This document shows positions 48,003 to 61,575 of a DNA stretch of 64,000 nt, piece after piece. This DNA comes from Anseranas semipalmata (Eukaryota; Chordata; Aves; Anseriformes; Anseranatidae), in NCBI GenBank assembly GCA_013399115.1, contig VXAA01006074.1, positions 260,066 to 324,065 on the forward strand. The letters run 5' to 3'. Made by a program: the position numbers and the translations under genes. Below the pieces are notes generated by a model. That model made no database searches and had not been told where the DNA came from. It was given only the letters and a program-made list of their open reading frames with translations. The first letter of the stretch is position 1, and each line of letters starts with the position of its first letter.

Positions 48003-51000
48003 CTGATAAGACTAAGGGGAGCCTTTTCTGACATCTTTTTGTCATTTTCCCAGTGGTGATGTTTTTTCGCTTTCTGGCCAGGAGGTCACCCACAGGGGAT
48101 AAGCCCTGGAGCCAAGCAGCACCCTGCGTGTACTAAACCACTTCTAGATGTGTGTAACTCTCCAGAAGGCAGCTCATACTACTCAAAATCTTCATCAGAA
48201 ATGACATAAACATTAGCTATTTTTAACATGAATGGCCAGTCTGGACAAGACTTCAGGAATAAAGCTGCTCTGAAATATATAGTACACACCCACAAGATGT
48301 TTTCTGGCTTCTGGTTATCTTCACTGTATGTGGAGGTGCTTATTACCATTTACATATAACTTCAGCTTGTTAAACTGCGATTTGCCTGCTTCCCAAATTA
48401 AACAGACAATGGGAATATGGACATTTTCCCAGCTCACAGTGCAGTGCTGGCCATGTGTTACAAAGTGTTGTTCCTCTGACAGTAATAATGTGAGTGGCTG
48501 GGAAGGAAAAATATAATTAGCTCATTAAGAAAACAGAAAATCTCCCCTGTCAGGCCAGATCTGATTCAGCAATTTCATCGCTCATGGCCAGCCAGATGAC
48601 ACAAAAGCAACGGTGAGGACTTGCAAACTTTCTTTTCATTTGCTTCTAGCATTCATAGGGCATGTGCAAACCTCAGACGGAAAATTAAAGAAACAAGCAA
48701 ACATCATTGGGCTGCCATAAATATGTAGGTGGTAGGCTGCTATAAAAGTAGGGCTTGGTGCAGGCTAGCGGATGCCGTCTCCTGCCAGCTTGTCCCTGTG
48801 GCCACAGCGCCCGTTCCACACATCGCCATGCTTGCCCCTTGGCCTCCCACACCTGCTCGCAGCACCGGGCGTTCAGAGGGGTGTAAAACCCCTGTATGCA
48901 TCCCCGTGTGCCTTTATAAAACAGCAGGCATCAAGGGCTGCTTCTTCTCCATGTCTTTCCACTATACCGAGCTGGATTGCAGTGATGCATCTCATGACTT
49001 ATACCTCAGGCACAGCAGAATACCTGTGAGCTTTCCAACTTCTAAAGAAGGCACTGAATCCACCTTCTTACCACGCTGAGGAAAAACAGAGCAAATTCTG
49101 GGAAAGCTCATAGTAACTCCTCCGTTTATAACCAGGGAGGAGCTCAGAGCAAGCATTCCTGAGAAATGCACACTTTATTTGAGTGAGGCCTGAAAAGCAT
49201 AGGGGTTGACTATTCTCTTTTTGAACATGAAGATGAAAAGAACGGAAAACCCACTTTTCATCTGAGAGCCACGACTGCTTTTCTACAATGAACACCCAAT
49301 TATAATTCCTCAAGCTAGTCAAAATTTAGGATTTTGATATGACAGGTAATTCTGACATTTAAAAAAAAAAAAAAAATGTGTCCTGAAAAATATTCAACAG
49401 AGGTTGAGTTTTCTTCAGCAGTGGGACCTTAATGAAAATCTTATGCTCATTATTTTCCTTCTGTTTTTGCTAATAGAGGTGTCTTCCTACAGAGCATTTC
49501 AATTTTGCTGAACAGGAGTTTCCTAACAGTGAATAATGCTCTGCCAGAAAATGTGCAACCATTTTAATAGCACCAAAGCAAAAGCCTCTCTCCAGCAGAG
49601 GAACAAGGTCATTTTAGCTGTCAGTTTCCCTGCAGAAGAGAAGGGTTTACACTACTCTGTACCTTGCGACCATGATCCAACACCAGGTGTTTTGCTGGAA
49701 ATACCTCACCGCTGCACTAATGCTGGTAGAGCTTGGACAGTCAAAGCTTGTTCAGCTCCGGATCTTTGCACTGGTCTTACAAATCATCCCTTCAGGGAGC
49801 GATAAGGGAGCCTCTTGCTGGGGATTTGTTTTGAAGGGAGAAATCCAGATCTCTTCTTGGCCACCCAGCTGTGCGGGGAGAGCAACAGTGAGGGCCACTG
49901 CTGGTGGCTCACTGTGCAGGGGAAGCAGAAGTGTGTAATGCAGGCAGTGCAGACTAATCTGGGGTCCTTTTGTCTCATTAATATTTGGCTTAATAATTAA
50001 GCTGTACTTGGATTGGCCATACTTGGTCAAATGAAAATTATGCAGTGTTAGTGAACAACATTCATCTGATGAGCCAGGATTCATGGGAAAACTGAATGCA
50101 AATGGGATTGGTGTAAAACTGTCCATAAAACCCCTCTGATGATACCAGAATTAAATCTCTGAGCAGCAGGAGGCCCTGGTAAAAGAGAAGGAAAACCTTT
50201 CCCAGCATCCAGGGATAGCAGATGAGACAGCAGATGCCGGCATAACTACTGTGGGGGTGCGACGCTTTGTGTAGGGAAGTGGCACATCTAGGTGGGAAGG
50301 AAACAGAGAGAGTGAACCCTCTGCCACAAGGCTCAGCAACATCTGCAGACCCCGGTATGTGGTGAAAAGGCATCCTTCCCCAGGTGAGCCGCAGCCTTTC
50401 CCTTCCCATCACAGTTCTTCCTGGTCTTCAAAGAGCAATTGGATCACTCATCTACCTGCACCAAGTTTTAAAGAAGCATTATGAGAACATCAGGAACTGA
50501 AGAAAAAATATGCCATTTTCCCTGGAATAAATAAATGGCCCAAAGGATTGCTTTTTGGCTTTGTAGCTCATCTGCACCTCTGTATGCTCCTGGAAGGTCA
50601 TTGCTTGAACCAAGCATGAGCTAAGAGTGACTGAGTAGTAAAACACACCAGGAACTCCTGAGAAGATCACCTGCTCCAAGACGTGATTCAAACCCCCCAA
50701 ATCAGGAGATGATCTTTAAGTATTTTTCAAAGTAATTAATGTTTGATTCCTTTTATCTCTCTTCTGTGCCTCTCCAGCATGTTGTCACAAGCAGCTCTCT
50801 GCCATTTCATTGCATTTCACGTAACTCCTCTGAAAGTCCCATCTTGGGGCTGGAGGAGTTAATTGTGTCAGATTTGACCATGTAATCAGAAGATTGCAGG
50901 AAGGTTGTTGAATGCCATTCAAGCTTCACGATAACATAGCGAGAGCTGGGAACACTGCTGAACTATCTCTGGGCAGCAGAGCATCTGGGCAGGTATAGCT

Positions 51001-54000
51001 CTGCACACCCAGACCAGGCCACAGTGTCAGCAATTTCTTTGAGAAGAGCAATTTTTGGATTACAAAGGACCATGTCTGGCAATATTTTCACCCATCCATA
51101 AACCTGAACTCTTATTTCATCCTAAGCTGAGTTTCAAAATGTCTTTAAGCAATGGGTTCAGCTTGCCCTCTGCAAAATGTCACCACCTTGCCTTTGAACC
51201 CTGCGAATGGGCCTGTGCCACGGGCACTCACAGAGCAGAGCCATCTCTGGGGGCATCTGTTCCAACCCTTGCACAAGAGTTACCATCCTGGGTCGTGCCA
51301 GGGTCTGCCACCTCTGGTGGACGTGACTCTGTGGACATCTACCCCAGCGTTTCCTCATGTCTGGTAACATCAGCTCATCTCTCTTCTGTCCCTGTGCCGG
51401 GGCAGCTATTCTGGACAAAGCCACCCTCTCCAGGCTCTTTGCAGGGACTGGCCCTTCCTTCAGTTAGCATCGGTACCTAGAAATGCTGAAATGTTATGGC
51501 ATGTTGTGGAGAACCAGGTCACCTCCTGGTAATCCCTCTCTGTCATCAGAAATAGAGGTGAATATGGATCAGTGCTCCACACCTCACTGCTGTCACAGTT
51601 CTCTCAAAAGTTCAGAGTGGGGTTTCTAAAAGCCCTCTGCCCTCTTTGAGGAACAAGATCATCACTGTGGCTCATAACATCTCAAAATATTAGTGTAAAG
51701 GTCCTTAAAGACGAACAACATTGTATTTACTGTCAGATCACAGCTAAACAGAAAACATAAGCAGCAAGGAACTCCCTGCTGAGCCCTAAAGCCGCATCTC
51801 CTGTTTGCAGTGAGTTTACCAAATCAAAGCATGGGGTCATTTAGAGAAACTGAGAGCTGTGTGAAGTCTTGCAGGCAGTCCTTGCTCCCAGACACAGCCG
51901 AGCTTCTCATCTTCCCGCAGAAGGGTTCGGCTCTGCATGAGGCAGGGGTGCATACAACAGCACTGCAGGCAGGGGTACAAGGATCAGTGCGAAGCAGGTG
52001 GTAAAAGTGCACCAGGGCATCAGGAAAAAACAACTCGAGTCAGCTGAGTGCCAAAGCTGAGAACAAGACTCCATTTACAAGGTACATCCAAGTTTGGGAA
52101 TGCAGTTGCAAGTAAAATAGACAGATAGAGAAAAAAATAGGCTCCTGCTTGAGAGATCTGCAAATCACATACCCCATCTGCAGCACACCCAGCAAGTTAA
52201 ATTGGATTTGGATTTGCTGAAAAATCTTTAGAAAAATCATGTTTTCTTTTATTTCCCGGTGGATATACGTTTTCACTGCTCTACCTCCCACAGCCTACCA
52301 AGAGGAGAGACAAGACTGATTGTCAGCAAAGTGCAATGCTGAGAGCAACACAGGAGAACAAAGCCACTGCCTCAACAGTGTGCTGATGTGCGCATGTGAG
52401 CTCCTGTTAGATGCAGGCATAGCAGCGCTCTCTCTAAGATGGTTCGATTTTGTTTCCAAATTTGCTGTGTACAAAGACTTAAGGTTTTAAATTGGCCTCT
52501 GATTCAGGGCATTTGAGTTCAGTTGCTTGTTTTTGGTGAACGGTGATACACCTCACTAATGCTATAGGTGATATTTTTATAAGAGAAGGAATAGGTCGTT
52601 TTTGTATGATGAGTGCTGGGCAGTGAAAGACCCTGATTCAGGATGCATGTTAATCATTATGTACACATGCCAAAAATCAGAGTTGCCCAAAAGGAAAAAG
52701 ATTAGAGAAGATATATTGAGTTGTTTTGTTTTCTAGTCACTGGCTTTGGAGGAAAAATAGCAAGAGAAACTACATGGTGATGCTCCTTGGCAAGTGATGC
52801 TATCAACAGCAACAAGGAGATATTATTTATTGACTGTAGCTAGAATGGATAAAGCTGCTTTTAAGTGTCTCCTGTTCTCTTCTTGTCGATACAATAATAA
52901 CACTTATAACACTGGAACGCTGCTCAAATCTTCCCAAGGCTACTAGAAAGAAAGACAAGGTTTTGTCACCTTTCTAAATGAGACAGTATAGGGAAATGAC
53001 ATGAATATCTGCAAGGCAGTGTTACTAGCAGGTAGGGACTGTTTCAAGTTGGGTTTTCCTGGACCTGTTTAGTATAGTCAGCCAGCATTAAAATGTTTGA
53101 GGGAGAGGCTGGACTGCTGAAGCATAACAGTAGCAGATGTTTATTTGCTCTTTTATATGATCACCTGCAGCTCAGATTCCCAAAAATGCCTAAGTATCTA
53201 AGGTCCATTAAATTCCACATGAATTTATGCTGATCACCTGAAGTTCCAGACCCCTTCTGCAAAGGCACCTTGGCATAAACTTTCACCAAGCATTCCATAC
53301 TTTTTGCTGCAATTAAATGTGGGTTGATTTAGAGGGATTTGCTTGCATTTGCTAATAATTATATTGCAATTGTATTACAAATTTATCTAGCAGCATTCTA
53401 CAAATGAAAACCAAAACAAGGTAGATCACTCTTTCAAATGGAAATTTCACAGCCAAGTTACCGTGACAGGAAACTGAAGGTAGTGGTGCTTTCTGCTTAG
53501 ATCAAATGTCACATTGCTGAGCAAGATGAAACATGATCATGCAAACAGAAATTGTTATTGAACTGACAGTCTCCTGTTTCTTGTGCAGTTTGTAATTCAC
53601 AAGGCCATATTTTAGCCATTTATGCCAATGAGGGTTGTAGGTAAAGTCCAGTGACAGCCTTTGTTCAGAAAGAGGAAAAATTCCTCTTCCTCCTTGCCTC
53701 TCACCTCCATGGCAATCTCCCTGCAGCTGTTTTCCAAAAATCAGATAGCTCATCAGCAACTGATGCACTAGGATGGTCAAAAGACATGTTCTAGCATGTT
53801 TCTGGTGCCACCATTCAACCCTTCACATTTCCCATTGTTGTTTGCCAGCTCCCACAGGATACAGGAGTGCATTTTGAAGGACAGCAGCAAGTCCAAGTCC
53901 AGCAGGTAGAGGATGCATGGCTAGTGCTCAGAGCCCCCCGCACTGCCCTGCAAGTCAGCAGCTGTGAAACCCCTGCAGGCAACAGGGGGCCTCTTAGGGT

Positions 54001-57000
54001 GAAGTCATGCCAAAGAGGAAACTTCATAGGTGTTTCCTTTCTCCTCTCCATTTCTCTCCCCCACTTCCTTCTACTGCTTTTCCCACTCTGCTTTTTTTCC
54101 CTTTCAGCTCTTACTGCTCTTCCCTCATTATTTTTTTTCTTATGGATCTTTTACATAAAAATTTCCCTGGAAATACCATGACAACTTTGGCATTTTAGTC
54201 GGCAGAAATCTGCAAAGCAATAACCTTGTCTATTATAAACAAGAAAGCACGAAGGAGCCAGATGATTTCATTTGAACATCTCTCCATCTTGCCCAATACT
54301 GTAATAACAGGGTTCAACTGAAAGTAAATATTTTGTGTTTTCCAACTTGCTGATGTGTTGTACAAAATTTATTGAGTTACACTGCATCAATTTTTTGGAA
54401 GAGAGTGTAAAAATAATATTTGTCTCATTCTCAATTAATCTCTGAGATAAAAGTATAGTGATGGACTACCAGTTTGTTATGAATCATGACATCTACTCTT
54501 TTCATGTCTTTTGCACTGCAAATGTACACCATATAATTGAAAATAGGTAAATATAAAAATATGGTAAAAGGCATTTTCTTTCAAACATACCCAATGTGAA
54601 AGGATATAATAGCTCATTGCAGGTTACACAGATACCATCTGTAAAAAGAAATGATGAAGGCAAAGTCTGTATCCAATATTAACTGTGAATCTGAAGCTCT
54701 GTCAAATGCAGGCAGCCTGAGGCTGCTTAAAATTTAATAGCACTTCCCTGAGAAAGTCTAAATAAGCCAGCTGTCCTCAGACAACTTCAAAGATGGGATG
54801 CCACCTGCTACAGGAGTGCCGTTCACCTGCCATGGACACCGCACAGCTGTCTTCATGCACACAGCCTGACTTTTGTAGGTGAAAACAATCACAAAATCTA
54901 GCTTGAAGCACAATCCTGGGCAAGCTAACTGGTTTGGGAGAGGAATATTCTGTGAGAACAGAAAAATACCATCAAAGCTTACCTTACATGCATAATGATG
55001 GTAAATCAATCCCCACAGAAACTCTGGAAGCAGTCTTCATCACTTGTTCCCAGCTCTGTTGGGTCTCAGATTACTGGAGCTTTAAAAGGTGTTTGATGTG
55101 TACCAGAAGAATGCTGAGATGATGTTCTGGTGTTAACAGATGATGCCAAGTACTCCACAAACTATGTCACGTAAGAAACTGTAACCTTCAGCATAGCCAC
55201 AGTAGTCAAAGATGAAATATAGAGCTCTGACCTAGTTCTTAAATTCCAACACACGTTTGGTGTCAGCATGATTTGCCATCTGAATCAAAACACCATTTGG
55301 TTTACAAGTGATAAAGTGAGACTGACCAGCCAGAATAATGCAGGTGGGTAATATTTCTGTTGGGAAAAGAATGGATTAGGATGCTCTTTGGTAATAATTT
55401 CACGTCGGTACCACCTAGAAACTTCACTTTCTCCCCACTGAAGTGTGTCTCCTATTCTCTGAGATGAAGGATTTAGGAGAGTTATTGGGATAGAAATCAT
55501 TCTGCAAAGCTCAGATCACTGCAGCTAATGGTTTGGGAGGCATTTAAAATGCTTTTGAAGAAGCAACTTAAATGCATAAGCTCTAAAATACACAGAGAAG
55601 CAATGAAATGAGAAATGAAATAAAATAGCAAAGTATTCTGTGAAAAGAGGGAGGTAGAGAGAGACAACCTCCCTGTTCAGGACTATGGGAATGGACCAAG
55701 ATTTCTTTATTTGTCTGAGTCTGAATTCCAAAACAGTGGCACAGCATCAATTTGCAATTTCAGCTTTGAAAGCCCTAAGATACAGTTATTTGCAGAAAAC
55801 TGGGGGAGACTTCCACATTGCCAGGCTTTGGGGCAGACGGCACTTTAATAACAGGGTAATGAACTAATGGTATTAAAATGGAAGTGAACCACATACTTTC
55901 AAAGCATGTGACTTAATATAATGCTGCTATAATATTCCAAAAGTATTCTTGTCCTTTTTACAGGAACTGTGCATCCTTCCTCAATCCATTGAACAATTTT
56001 ATGCAGCAGGAATTATTGTAGATATTTCATCCACTTTTCTCTCACTCTTCATTTGCTTTGAATTGATTCATGCTCCGTGACAGTTCCTGGAAATTAAAAT
56101 ATGAAGGAGAAATATAGGTGCCACACTAAAAATAACAGCTGATGAAGCGCGGTTTAATATACTAATTACTGTAGCCAGATCTGAGAGTCCCCATAGATCA
56201 ACCTGCATTATCACTTATGTCTAAAGACAGGATTCAGTCCACGTAATCCTGGCTCTCAGGGCACTAGGTGACTAGCTCCTTCTGTAGCTAATGGGGATGA
56301 ATAGATACCAGTGAGCATGAATTCAACCCATCTTGTAGCTATGGGTCAAGAGAGGTTATACAAATTGCCCTCTGAAAGTGATCTTTCATCCTGCAGAATG
56401 TGGCTTAGGGGAATTTTAGCCCAGATATCTGTATTTAAGAAAACTATTAGATGAGACAAACTCCACCTCTCAGTGGTGACATGTTTGTGAGTAAATACCA
56501 TGACACAGGTGCTGCACAGCTGTGTTAATACCTTGGACATCTAAACTCTCCTTCAAGACAGACCACACATGCCTGTTAAGATCATTATCCACACTTGGTT
56601 GGGTCATTTTCACTGCGTCCAGGAATCTTTTCCCTTCTCTCCCACAATTCTACCCCATGAATATCCTTTGCTTTAAGGCATGCTGCTGCCAGCTCCTCAC
56701 TAACCTATTCCTGCAAGCAATCTCCTGAGTCCCCTCCACTACCTCATGAAGAATGCAAACCCGATGGCCTATATTTTCCATCACTTCCAGAAATATTTTA
56801 AACTTCACAAAAGGAGCTGCGTGAATTTTTCCCCTGCCTCTCTTCAGTTCTCATTCCTGAGCTCTCTTGGTTCCAGCTGCAAATTTCCAAGCAGAGAGCA
56901 ACACTAATCTGGTGTCTGTGATCGCACATATACCTGCATGTCTGTTGAACACATCTGCTCAATATATTGGACAGGTATACACAGACACACTTTTATATGC

Positions 57001-57320
57001 ACTCTGAAATCCAAATTTAGCAAGTGCAGTATAAAGGCCTTAATCCTGCAGACATCCCCATGTGAGAGGGTCCTCATGCCTGTGTATGTGTCCAGATGCA
57101 AAGATCCAGGTCACAGCCAGCCTGCACAGCCCATGGTCCTGCTGAGATGTCAGTGCATTTCATTCCCTCAGAGGCAGGAATTTCTGGAGCTTTCAGAGAG
57201 TCTGGCTTTTTATGTAGACACCCGCTAAGAGGAGTGAGAAGAGCATTTCAGCCCATGGGCTCTGGCAGGCACCACAGAACCAGTTTGAAATTTAGAAAAT
57301 GAATACTTCTGATGAGGTTT

Positions 57321-57366
57321 AAAAACAAAACAAAATAAAACAAACAACAACAACAACAAAAAACAA
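57321..57366 (+). repeat. A-rich tract with (CAA)n
   Basis: AAAAC and AAAAT units pass into about five CAA trinucleotides and a short A run. Confidence 0.85.
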
Positions 57367-58398
57367 GCTAACATAACTGTCTTGAGATCTTGGAGCTGAA
57401 TAAAATACATACTCTGCATTAAAATCAAACTCCAAAATTGCTTTCAGGCTCTCAGCCTTGAGAAGGGGGCTACAGAACATGGGAGAAAGCAAAGTACTTG
57501 TTTGAGATTTTCGCTCTCAGCAGTAGAAACCGCTGCATTTGAGAAGCAGCAGGTGAGCTTTTGATGCACCTGAAATCTCCAGTCCTCCAGCATCTAAGTT
57601 TCCTGGAGAGACCTGGCCATCAAAATGCTTGCAGGAATACATGTATCCTTGCAAGTATATCAGGCAAGCAGACTGGTCTTTACAAAAACTTAAATAATAA
57701 AACATTGCAAATATCATGCAATTTCTAAGAGCTGAAAAATATTAACAGCAATTATAATCTGCACCATTGCATCTTTTAATAGCTCAGCAGGCAGCTCTTG
57801 CTGAAGCAAATGGGATTATGCAAAAGCACTGCAGATAATGTAAATACAAAACATATTATAAAAGTGGGAAAAAAAATGTGAGTTAAAACACCACAGTGTG
57901 CAAGTCCCTAACACCTCTAGTAATGGTCCCTGCAAAACAGGACAATAAGGTACATTGGAAATGAAGGAATAAACTGACCAATATTTCCCATTCTTATGCT
58001 GAAGGGCATTCAGTTTCCACAGCATTCAGGGTTGTTTTTGTAAGTGAAAAATGTCAGCTTCTAGGAAAAAAGGATAAAAGAAAATCATTCAGGACTAAAT
58101 ACTATATTAAAAATTCTAAGAATTCCTATTCTTAAAAATATTGTTGGAACTGGCCTTGAATATCAAGGCAAGCTTGATTGCTTACACTGGAAACATTTAC
58201 AAATGAAAAGCTTGTGCTGTCCTGTATTGAGACTCTACATTTAATGATACCACAACAGAGTAAATTACCCTTAGTGTTAAATTAAAACCTTCCAAACCTA
58301 TATGCATGGTACTGGTAATGGCACAGAAAGATGCTAGCATACAATCAAATGCTTAATGCAAGCTTTTAAGGACACTTTCTTGCAGTGTTTTTAGAAGT

Positions 58399-58434
58399 GT
58401 TTCCTTGAATATATATCAACTGATTCAAGGAAAC
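58399..58434. other. Perfect 12-bp hairpin
   Basis: GTTTCCTTGAAT (58399-58410) and ATTCAAGGAAAC (58423-58434) are exact reverse complements around a 12-base loop. Weaker pairing with bulges may continue outward (ttttagaagt with tcatttaaga), giving a possible stem of about 20 bp over 58389-58447. It could be a non-coding RNA stem, a remnant palindromic transposon, or a chance structure. Nothing next to it marks a gene. Confidence 0.5.
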
Positions 58435-60308
58435 TCATTTAAGACTCCTACATGTTAATGCAGTATGATTAAATGCCATTATTGTTGTTCCTTTTGTTGT
58501 TACTGTCATTGTTTTTAAACTTGCATGTTGTCAGTGGCTGTCTGCACATGTACAAGGTGTGCACAAGAAAGTCATAATTTACAGACTTATTGGGATCTGT
58601 GTATAAAGACCCATCACCCACCAAAAAATAAAAAATAAAAAAATGGTGTCATACACAGTGTGGGTCCAAAGGAATTAATATTTGGCAGAGAAGCATGAAG
58701 GAAAGAAGTTTTTGAAGTGCCAGTCCCTAAGAGTGGAATTTGAATGAACAGGGAGAAGAACTGCTAAATAACACTAATGATGACAAATAACAACCTGCAA
58801 GTTGTGTTTTATTCAGCTAAAGTATAGGTGACTGGGAAAAAAGTTGCCTCTTTCCAGAAAGCAGCAGGTATGGGAACTTTACCTTGCATCTTTTTTCCCA
58901 TCAGAAATGAAAACAGTGCTAATGATATTGGGTAACTTTCTAGCATAATTTCTTTATCTATTGAACATAAAATCCTCTTAATTTTAAGAAGATATAGCCA
59001 AAACCACGTGTAAAGCAATTTGTCTTTCAACCTCCCAAATGAGATACCCAAACAAAAGAGCTCTGTCGTTCCCTTTGTTATTACCTTTGATCTCTGTTCC
59101 TTCACTTTCAGATCCCCACCTGGTCACTTCAGGAGTTTGTCCCCTTGGGTCCTTCATTCTGACTCACTGGCCTCTCAAAGCACAGTCCTTATTCCAAAAC
59201 TAAGCATAGACTAGCATAGAAAGTACTTTATGCTAATGCTCCATCTGTGAAATGGCTTGGCTATTCAAAAAATTTAAATACTCCCACAGTCCGCAAGAGC
59301 CACATCTTCAGCCGGTTCCCATTTAGGGGAAAGGGCAACTAGGAGCTAATCCACACACTATCCTCCAGGATCATTTAATGCAACTGTGTGAATCAGTCCC
59401 CAAGGCATCTTTCAGACAGTGTTTCTACATGACCCTCTGTAACTCCTTCTCTTCCCTAACACTTTTGCCATAACAACAGGGAGTGTTTTGGAGCTGTCAG
59501 ATAACAGAGAGCTCACAGTGAGACATCAGATGCATCTTTTCACCTCCTGCCTTGCTCTCCACTGTGCTCACACTGTTAATATTATCATATCTGGTACACA
59601 GAAAGCCACCATCAGAAAACTAGGAGAATTAATTAACACAGGCTTTGGGGCTTTGAATCATGTATGATCTACCAAAGTCTTTGTCCATAACAACCAAACC
59701 TTTGCAAGAAGGCTCAGACATACAACTAAGTCCCAAGGAGACATTTTGAGGACAATATCTCAGTAGCATGTAGGAAGGTAACTTGTCTGGTAAAAGTTAG
59801 TTAAAAGAAAAAGAAAGGAAGATTCGTCCAGGAGTGTGCCCTATTCATATTGTCCCATATCAGGAGAAGAGCACCTCAAAACAACCTCAGGTACAGGCTC
59901 AAAATAAAGTGAATTCACAGTGATGGTGTGACACTGTTGCAACTGATAGCGTAGTGACACCTGCTGATGGACACATGCACTGCAAATACTTGTTAGACGA
60001 ATGGCTGGTTCAAATCTTCATTCTCTACTTTTTGTTCCTCCTCTGAACCACCCAGCTTACTGCACTACTGTGTTACCAAAAGTGCATTGCCAAGACCACC
60101 ACAGATCCCCAGCCATTCCCTCAGCCTGTGCCAGGCTAATCCACTGCTTGGCCATGGGGAGTGCTTTTGCTCTTTAAATTTAATGCCAACCCTTTTTTTG
60201 GGGGTCTGTCTTTGGCCGGTTCCTCAATTACGTGACAAAAGCTGCTTTGTTTACTGCCTCACTGCAGCGACAAGGGTACAGAAGAATTTCCCCAACTCAG
60301 GTGATTAT

Positions 60309-60965
60309 CATAGAATCACAGAAAAGAATATCCTGAGCTGGAAGGGACCCACAAGTATCATTGAGTCCAACTCATGTCTCCACAAAGGGCAATCTAAGAG
60401 TTAAACAATTCATCTAAGAGCATTGCCTAAACATTTCTTGAACACCAACAGGTTTGGGGCTGTGACCACTGCCCTGGGGAGCCTGTTCCAGTTCTCGGTG
60501 AAGAACCTTTTCCTAACTCCCAGCCTGACCCTCCCCTGTCACAGCTCCATGCCGTTCCCTCGGGTCCTGTCGCTGTCACCAGAGAGCAGAGATCAGCGCC
60601 TGCCCCTCCGCTCCCCTCGTGAGGAAGCTGCAGGCCGCCATGAGGCCTCCCCTCAGTCTCCTCTTCTCTGGGCTGAACAAACCAAATGACTTCAGCCGCT
60701 CCTCATACGTCTTGCCCTCCAAACCCTTCACCGTCTTTGTAGCCCTCCTTTGGAAACTCTTTAGTAGTTTTATGTCCTTCTTACATTGTGGTGCCCAAAA
60801 CTGCACACAGTACTTGAGGTAAGGCCACATCAACACAGACTGGGATAATCACTTCTTTTGACAGATTAATTATGCTCTGCTTGATGCAACCCAGGATACA
60901 TTCAGCTCTTTTGGCTGCCAGGGCAAACTGTTGACTCATATTGAGCTTACCATCAACCAAAACGA
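60309..60965 (-). mobile_element. CR1 LINE, 3' truncated copy of about 660 bp
   Basis: The terminus catagaatcacagaa is followed by ctggaagggacccacaagta, the block gagcctgttccagttctcgg and aacctt.tcctaactcccag, then the coding part through cttcttacattgtggtgccc and gatgcaacccaggatacatt to catcaaccaaaacgac. The 3' untranslated region is of a different subfamily from the copies at 32233 and 61576 (long gggctgtgaccac and ccgttccctcgggtcctgtc blocks). The copy is 5'-truncated and lies 610 bp from another CR1 in the same orientation. Confidence 0.93.
60576..60836 (-). pseudogene. CR1 reverse transcriptase C-terminal remnant
   Basis: The 86-codon frame contains [20 protein letters not shown] near residue 5, then [20 protein letters not shown] near residue 31 and [14 protein letters not shown] near residue 54, the well-known C-terminal block of CR1 ORF2. 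The remaining protein is missing on the 5' side and the frame drifts beyond the block. It is a fossil with no host function implied. Confidence 0.9.
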
Positions 60966-61575
60966 CAATTATTCTGCCATTACATTTTAGTGGTGACTGT
61001 TAAGGCTTTCTATTCTGCTACTAAAATTGTATTTATGAGCAGACTGAGTGAGGGGTGCATTGCAACGCATATCTCATGCACACATTCCTTCAGCCTTTCA
61101 TTAAGGACTTGCCTTGTTTCAATGGAGGATCCTGCAGAAACTATACAGATGTGGCGTGAGAAGCACATGTACCTCCTGTCCCTGACTCATTGGGTGGGTT
61201 TGAGTGTGAATGTGCTCTATAAACCCCTATGGGGAACCACAGAGAAAGGGCAAACAAAAAGAGCAGGCTGAAGAGAGAAGAAGCCACTGCAAGGTATCCC
61301 TTAAGGAACATGCATGCAACCCTACCAAATTTGAAAAGTTTTCAGGTCCTTGTATTCACCTGAGCAGGAAAAGAGAGCCTTTTTTAAAAAAGATGTGGGT
61401 CTTTTGCAATGACATCTTGTGAGAACTGTTGTTTTGTCCTAGTTCTGTGAGAAGTGGGATTTGTTGGTGATAGTTTTCCTGACTTCCTTTTGGTGTTTGT
61501 TATACCATAACATATATAAAGACCCAATAACTAGTTACAGAAGTGAACCATTCAGTACAGTTCTTTGAGGATTTT
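60966..61575. other. Unique spacer between two CR1 copies
   Basis: About 610 bases without recognisable genes or repeats. The two flanking CR1 copies belong to different subfamilies, so this spacer is host DNA between independent insertions and not the inside of one element. Confidence 0.6.

Larger units (their letters stand above)
48003..60308. other. Long repeat-poor non-coding stretch
   Basis: In about 12 kb no exon or large transposon is recognisable. An A16 run lies at 49361-49376, an A-rich (CAA)n tract at 57321-57366 and an A-rich run at 58622-58643. A possible old repeat motif (atgcctaagtatctaagg) lies near 53190-53206. The longest frames (for example 51055-51480 plus, 141 codons, and 49752-50126 minus, 124 codons) have no recognisable domain. 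A strong hairpin at 58399 is listed separately. Confidence 0.5.
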
